From Larix sibirica (lineage: Eukaryota > Streptophyta > Pinopsida > Pinales > Pinaceae): a stretch of DNA of 10,239 nt. The stretch spans positions 1 through 10,239 of the forward strand of contig NWUY0300135413.1 of assembly GCA_004151065.3 (NCBI GenBank), given 5' to 3'. The translations under genes and the position numbers were made by a program. Of this stretch, positions 6,721 to 10,239 are shown piece by piece. Below the pieces are notes generated by a model. That model searched no databases. It was not told the DNA's origin and saw only the letters and a list, made by a program, of their open reading frames with translations. Each line of letters begins with the position of its first letter. Position 1 is the stretch's first letter.

Positions 6721-9100
6721 AAACTTGCAAGCGAGGAAGAATGGTATCACAAACAGTTGGTCGAATTAGAGAGGGTAGAGGGTGTGCTTTTTTTAAGCAT
6801 GCAATTTACCATTTTTAACCCACCTCATTTTTTTCTATTTCTATTTTAGGATGTGCTTTGCATGATACACATTTGACTTGCTTTCCCTTGAGGATTATAA
6901 CATTAAGCTATTGTTTTAAGGGAAACTAATGGTGGTTTTAGCAAATAACAACTACATATAAGTTTAGGCAAATTCCCATCAACTGAAATGGATAGCTAGT
7001 AGCGACTTGGAGTTCTTTTTTTAGCATTATCACTTATGAGATGAGGATTCGATTTGAGGGGAAGATTTACTTGCTTTTGTATGAGTAAACAACAAAAATA
7101 TCACCAAAACAACAAGCCAATCCATAGTTGGCATGCATGTAGAGTGACAAATTTGGCATGTTTTTCTTTATTTCTTCCACAGGTAGTTAGGGTTAATTGG
7201 TCTTCAAGGGTGTTGGGATTCTATTTAGGAAGAGTTGAGAGGACAGTGAGGTGAGAGGACACTGACGGGTTAGGTAATATCTTTCTAAGAAAATTACAAC
7301 AATTGAGTCTCCATCATCCTTCCGCCTTCAGGATTACATATACTGCTTCCATCACTACATGCTATTGGACATATGGCAACCTTTCATGTGTTGTACTACG
7401 ATGTAATCCAATCTCTTGGTTAACATATTGATTTGATTTGACTATGCCTTGTCTTTGGCTCTTGGAATCTCTTGGTTGCATAGTAGTTAAATAGTATTGC
7501 AATGTTGTGTTTAGTTTTAATGTACTTCATTTGAATTTTTAGTCCATTAAGGCGCATATTCTCTTCATCTCATTCGTTTTCATTCACTATTGTAATTAGT
7601 TCAGAAATATGATCTCAACCACTTGATTTTACTAAGAATTTATCATTTCTCTTGACATCTAATTGTTATATATGTAATTGCCATGCATGTTTCAAATTTG
7701 ACTACTTTTAAATTCCATTTTGGATGACAATAAGATTGCTTGTGTTAAATACAGATATATGTTCTTTAATCAACCCTTAATCATCAAATAATGCATATGA
7801 TTAGAGCAACATATAACCATAAAGTTTGCATAGACAACAATGAAAATCATGTCAGATACTAATATGTAGATCACCATCCATTCCTACACAATAAGATTTG
7901 GGATAAAAACAATTCTAGACAAACCTTTAATAAGAACAATTCTTCAAAGAACTTATAAATCATAACAAATTCATGTTGATGCTTCATAACATTGATAAGG
8001 TGATATAGGATAATGATCTTATGATTAGGTCACGAGTTAGGGAGAACCTCTTAATCATGTTGAACCAAAACATCAAGGGAGAACCACAACTCATTGCCAT
8101 GATGAGAGAACCTTTGCAATCATTAATTGTGCCCAACAACATACATAAGGATTGAGCTTTTCATGTTCAATCATATGTAATTGTGGGCTTGCCACATGCA
8201 AGGTGTATGTAGTTGTAGGCAATGGGAAGGGCCGGTCTATAAATTGATTCTCTTTGATATATGTTTAAAGGTAACTCCCCACAATCATTGTGGCATTCAT
8301 AAATAAACACGTCACACATTGGGATTTGAATAAGTGGAAAGAGTAACAACTTTTCCTTACAACCATTCGAGCTACAAATAATTGACTAATATATATTTGA
8401 CATGTATTAACTTTTAATGCCTTTTGTTTTACATCTATGGGTAAATCAATCCCCCATTATACATAAAACATAGAATGGCATTAGAATTTTTATTTAGAGC
8501 AATTGTAAACCTTAAGACTTAGGGATATAATGCATCATATAATTTATAGGTTAGATGTATTGTCCATGACACTACAAAGATTGCTTCAATAAATACTAAT
8601 AGCAAAGGCCAGTGGAAATGCATGTGCTGGAAAGTAACATTAATACTTGTTTCAGAATTATTATTACATGTTAAAAGATAATTTGTAGAAGCAGCCTTGG
8701 CTTTTGTAGAGTCTATTGCACAAGTGTGAAGTACAACTTATACGAAATTATTTGCAACTTATATTGAAGAAAGTGAATAATTCCAATGTCAAATTCTTTG
8801 TGACATTTAATATAAGGTATCATATTTTTTAAAAATTCATGCTAAAATAATATGGAAATTGTTTGCATTGGTCCAAGCAACACTCAAATATCCCCCAAAG
8901 TAATTTACAAGGGATCACTTGTTAATGGTATGACCATACACGTATACGCTTATTCAATATTGTTAGCTTTCTAATGATCACACAATATCATCATATGTGA
9001 GAATTGAAATAAACTGCCCTTGATTAATATATTTGATTTTTATATTTTGCCTAAATATAAATGGATTTTTCCACCCTTAACCCTCATTTACTTGGACAAA
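6721..9100. other. Long AT-rich intergenic stretch, no gene seen
   Basis: Neither strand carries a frame with recognisable protein motifs; the longest (66 codons, +, 7054-7254; 60 codons, minus, 8167-8349) look like chance. Two pyrimidine-rich tracts ending in AG (6829-6849, TTTCTATTTCTATTTTAG; 7170-7183, TTTATTTCTTCCACAG-like) resemble 3' splice sites, but no exon pair or protein can be built around them. A 14-base near-repeat (TGAGAGGACAGTGA at 7236, TGAGAGGACACTGA at 7252) is present. I see no tRNA, rRNA, LTR or transposase signature. Confidence 0.6.
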
Positions 9101-9244
9101 AAACATTTTGATGCGAGTAATAAATCTAACCAGAAAAAGCTGCGTTGCAACATATCCCTGCCAAAAGAATGTCGAAGCAAAAAAGGATAATCCATGGACC
9201 ACGTGCTGGTGCAACAATGTAGTTGCGAGAGACCAATATGATGA

Positions 9245-9500
9245 ACCAATAGTGATGAATAGTGGAGCAAAAATATACAAACATTGGAGCACTAATGTAA
9301 AAGCATCCAACAATTATTGCAAAATCTACTGAGGAATGAAGAACGAATAGCGGAGGCAAAGTATACAAGGAGTAGGGCACTAATGTAAAATCCTCCGACA
9401 ATTATTGCAAATAATGCCGAGGAATGGAGCACGTGTGCTAACCAACAAGCATTGGAACACACTATTGTAGAACCCTCTGACGAATACACCGAGGTAGCAT
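9245..9500. repeat. Degenerate tandem repeat, ~88-bp unit, about three copies
   Basis: Landmarks recur in order: GCACTAATGTAAAA at 9289 and 9377, and the related ACACTATTGTAGAA at 9459; CAACAATTATTGCAAA near 9309 and CGACAATTATTGCAAA near 9397; GAGGAATG at 9331 and 9419, then GAGGTAGC at 9491. The first spacing is 88 and the last copy is shorter (72-82) and more diverged. The unit is less AT-rich than its surroundings and lacks stops in several frames on both strands, which explains the cluster of overlapping 60-91 codon frames here. I cannot place it in a family. Confidence 0.8.
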
Positions 9501-9501
9501 T

Positions 9502-9723
9502 ATAATCGGGGTGCTGATTCATATCTCATTCAACTGTTGCAGGCCAATTGGGTGTCAACTAGGCCAGCATGAATTCACAAAATGAGAGATCTTGCGGCGG
9601 TAGCAGATTCACTGAATGGATTTTTCATGTTTAGCATCCTTTTACAGGAATTGCTATCTTTTGTTGTATCTTTGCTTGTTTTCTTTTTAATGTTGCTTTG
9701 AGTGTGACTTGGTCCCTGAGATC
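9502..9723 (+). other. Possible exon-like patch with a short hydrophobic-tailed frame
   Basis: A 39-codon frame (9582-9701) starts MRDLAAVADSLNG and continues with a strongly hydrophobic tail (FFMFSILLQELLSFVVSLLV) resembling one membrane segment. The sequence ahead of it, ending CTGTTGCAG at 9534-9542, could be a 3' splice site. The GCGGCGG run at 9594-9600 is GC-richer than its surroundings. An overlapping frame from 9570 (MNSQNERSCGGSRFTEW) is equally open, so coding is not established. I recognise neither product. Confidence 0.2.
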
Positions 9724-9741
9724 TTGTTGGCACCCCAACAA
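9724..9741. repeat. Short inverted repeat (hairpin)
   Basis: TTGTTGG at 9724-9730 and CCAACAA at 9735-9741 form a perfect 7-bp stem with a 4-base loop (CACC). The ends resemble TGTTGG..CCAACA, common termini of plant copia LTRs, but no LTR can be traced from here. Confidence 0.7.
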
Positions 9742-9795
9742 CCCACCTTTAAAATTTCACAATTTTTTTTTATGGTCCCCCATTTAAATTTGTAA

Positions 9796-10104
9796 ATACA
9801 TTGTTTTGATTGCTTTTCATTTGCTTTGTGTGGTTTCATTGCTTGTTTTGACGATATCCTTTTGCTCACATGCTTGTTTGTTTATTAATTCTTTCACCTA
9901 GCTTTCATGAGATGATGCTTTCACAATTCACTGGTGATTTGGGCAATTTNATACATTGTTTTGATTGCTTTTCATTTGCTTTGTGTGGTTTCATTGCTTG
10001 TTTTGATGGTATCCTTTTCCTCACATGCTTGGTATTTTGTTTATTGCTTCTTTCACTTAGCTTTCATGAGATGATGCTTTGACAATTGACTAGTGATTTG
10101 GGCT
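9796..10104. repeat. Two-copy tandem duplication, ~155-bp unit, with an N at the junction
   Basis: Copy 1 (9796-9949) and copy 2 (9951-10104) begin ATACATTGTTTTGATTGCTT and share TTCATTTGCTTTGTGTGGTT, CTTTCATGAGATGATGCTTT and GTGATTTGGGC. They differ by several substitutions and a net 4-base indel (GTTTGTTTATTAATTC against GGTATTTTGTTTATTGCTTC), so identity is about 90% by eye. The only ambiguous base in the window, N at 9950, sits exactly between them. A 70-codon frame (9870-10082) running across both copies is a by-product of the repeat, not a gene. Confidence 0.95.
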
Positions 10105-10239
10105 CATGAATGTTCCTAAACGCTTGCATGTGCATCTTTGACATCATTTGAGTCGATTATATCCTTTGCTTTGGTTAACTTTGTCAATATTTTGATCTTC
10201 AAATTCATCTATTAATATTTGAGTATTATTGCTAATTGA

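Noticed and set aside
8167-8349. 60-codon minus-strand frame
   Set aside because: Short, no motif, surrounded by stops; a frame of this size is expected by chance.
9289-9470. Recurring CACTA words, suggesting a CACTA (En/Spm) transposon end
   Set aside because: No terminal inverted repeats, target duplication or transposase sequence; the words come with the 88-bp repeat unit.
9077-9522. Cluster of overlapping frames on both strands (60-91 codons)
   Set aside because: They overlap one another in different frames over a degenerate tandem repeat. Repetition and composition explain the openness better than coding.
9724-9741. TGTTGG..CCAACA as paired LTR ends
   Set aside because: Only 18 bases in total, with no primer site, polypurine tract or partner copy nearby.
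9870-10082. 70-codon + strand frame
   Set aside because: It runs through both copies of the ~155-bp duplication and across the ambiguous base at 9950, so its translation is neither reliable nor independent evidence.
1-10239. tRNA, rRNA, CRISPR array, or a multi-gene defence or biosynthetic system
   Set aside because: No tRNA T-arm or B-box pattern, no rRNA-like sequence and no regularly spaced short repeats with unique spacers were seen. No cluster of genes exists in this plant-like intergenic DNA.

Overview
The window looks like intergenic nuclear DNA of a seed plant. It is AT-rich, has no long reading frames on either strand, and is built from decayed plant-type retrotransposons and short tandem duplications. 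I found no intact protein-coding gene, rRNA, tRNA or CRISPR array. All reading frames of 60-118 codons look like chance openings or shadows of transposon relics and repeats. The species cannot be named from this sequence.

Layout. Positions 1-420 hold no gene, but contain a perfect 20-base palindrome and a stretch of degenerate GATTC/ACCGAT words. Positions about 421-1711 are a decayed, 5'-truncated non-LTR retrotransposon (LINE, plant L1-like) on the + strand. Its reverse transcriptase motifs lie in order but in shifting frames with stops, and the catalytic YADD box appears lost. A 32-base tandem duplication follows at 1731-1794. Positions 1795-3429 are AT-rich with nothing recognisable.

Positions 3430-4289 are the clearest structure: a complete but miniature Ty1/copia-type LTR retrotransposon on the minus strand, 850 bp long. 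It has two LTRs of 268 and 276 bp, TG..CA ends, a near-canonical initiator-tRNA(Met) primer binding site, a polypurine tract, only the last ~50 codons of pol, and a 5-bp AACAA target duplication. LTR divergence of about 20% by eye marks it as old. It abuts 4290-4760, which resembles part of another, longer LTR in the same orientation with a TATA box and an internal ~93-bp duplication. The two could be nested insertions.

From 4760 to 9100 there is AT-rich DNA with no gene, broken by local tandem duplications (48 bp x2 at 5381; 93 bp x2 at 6435; 40 bp x2 at 6641). Positions 9245-9500 hold a degenerate ~88-bp repeat. A ~155-bp tandem duplication fills 9796-10104, with the only ambiguous base (N, 9950) exactly at its junction, which suggests an assembly join.

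No genes work together here. The biology is retrotransposon insertion, internal deletion and decay. I did not find a new system; the miniature copia element and the N-junction duplication are the observations most worth checking.
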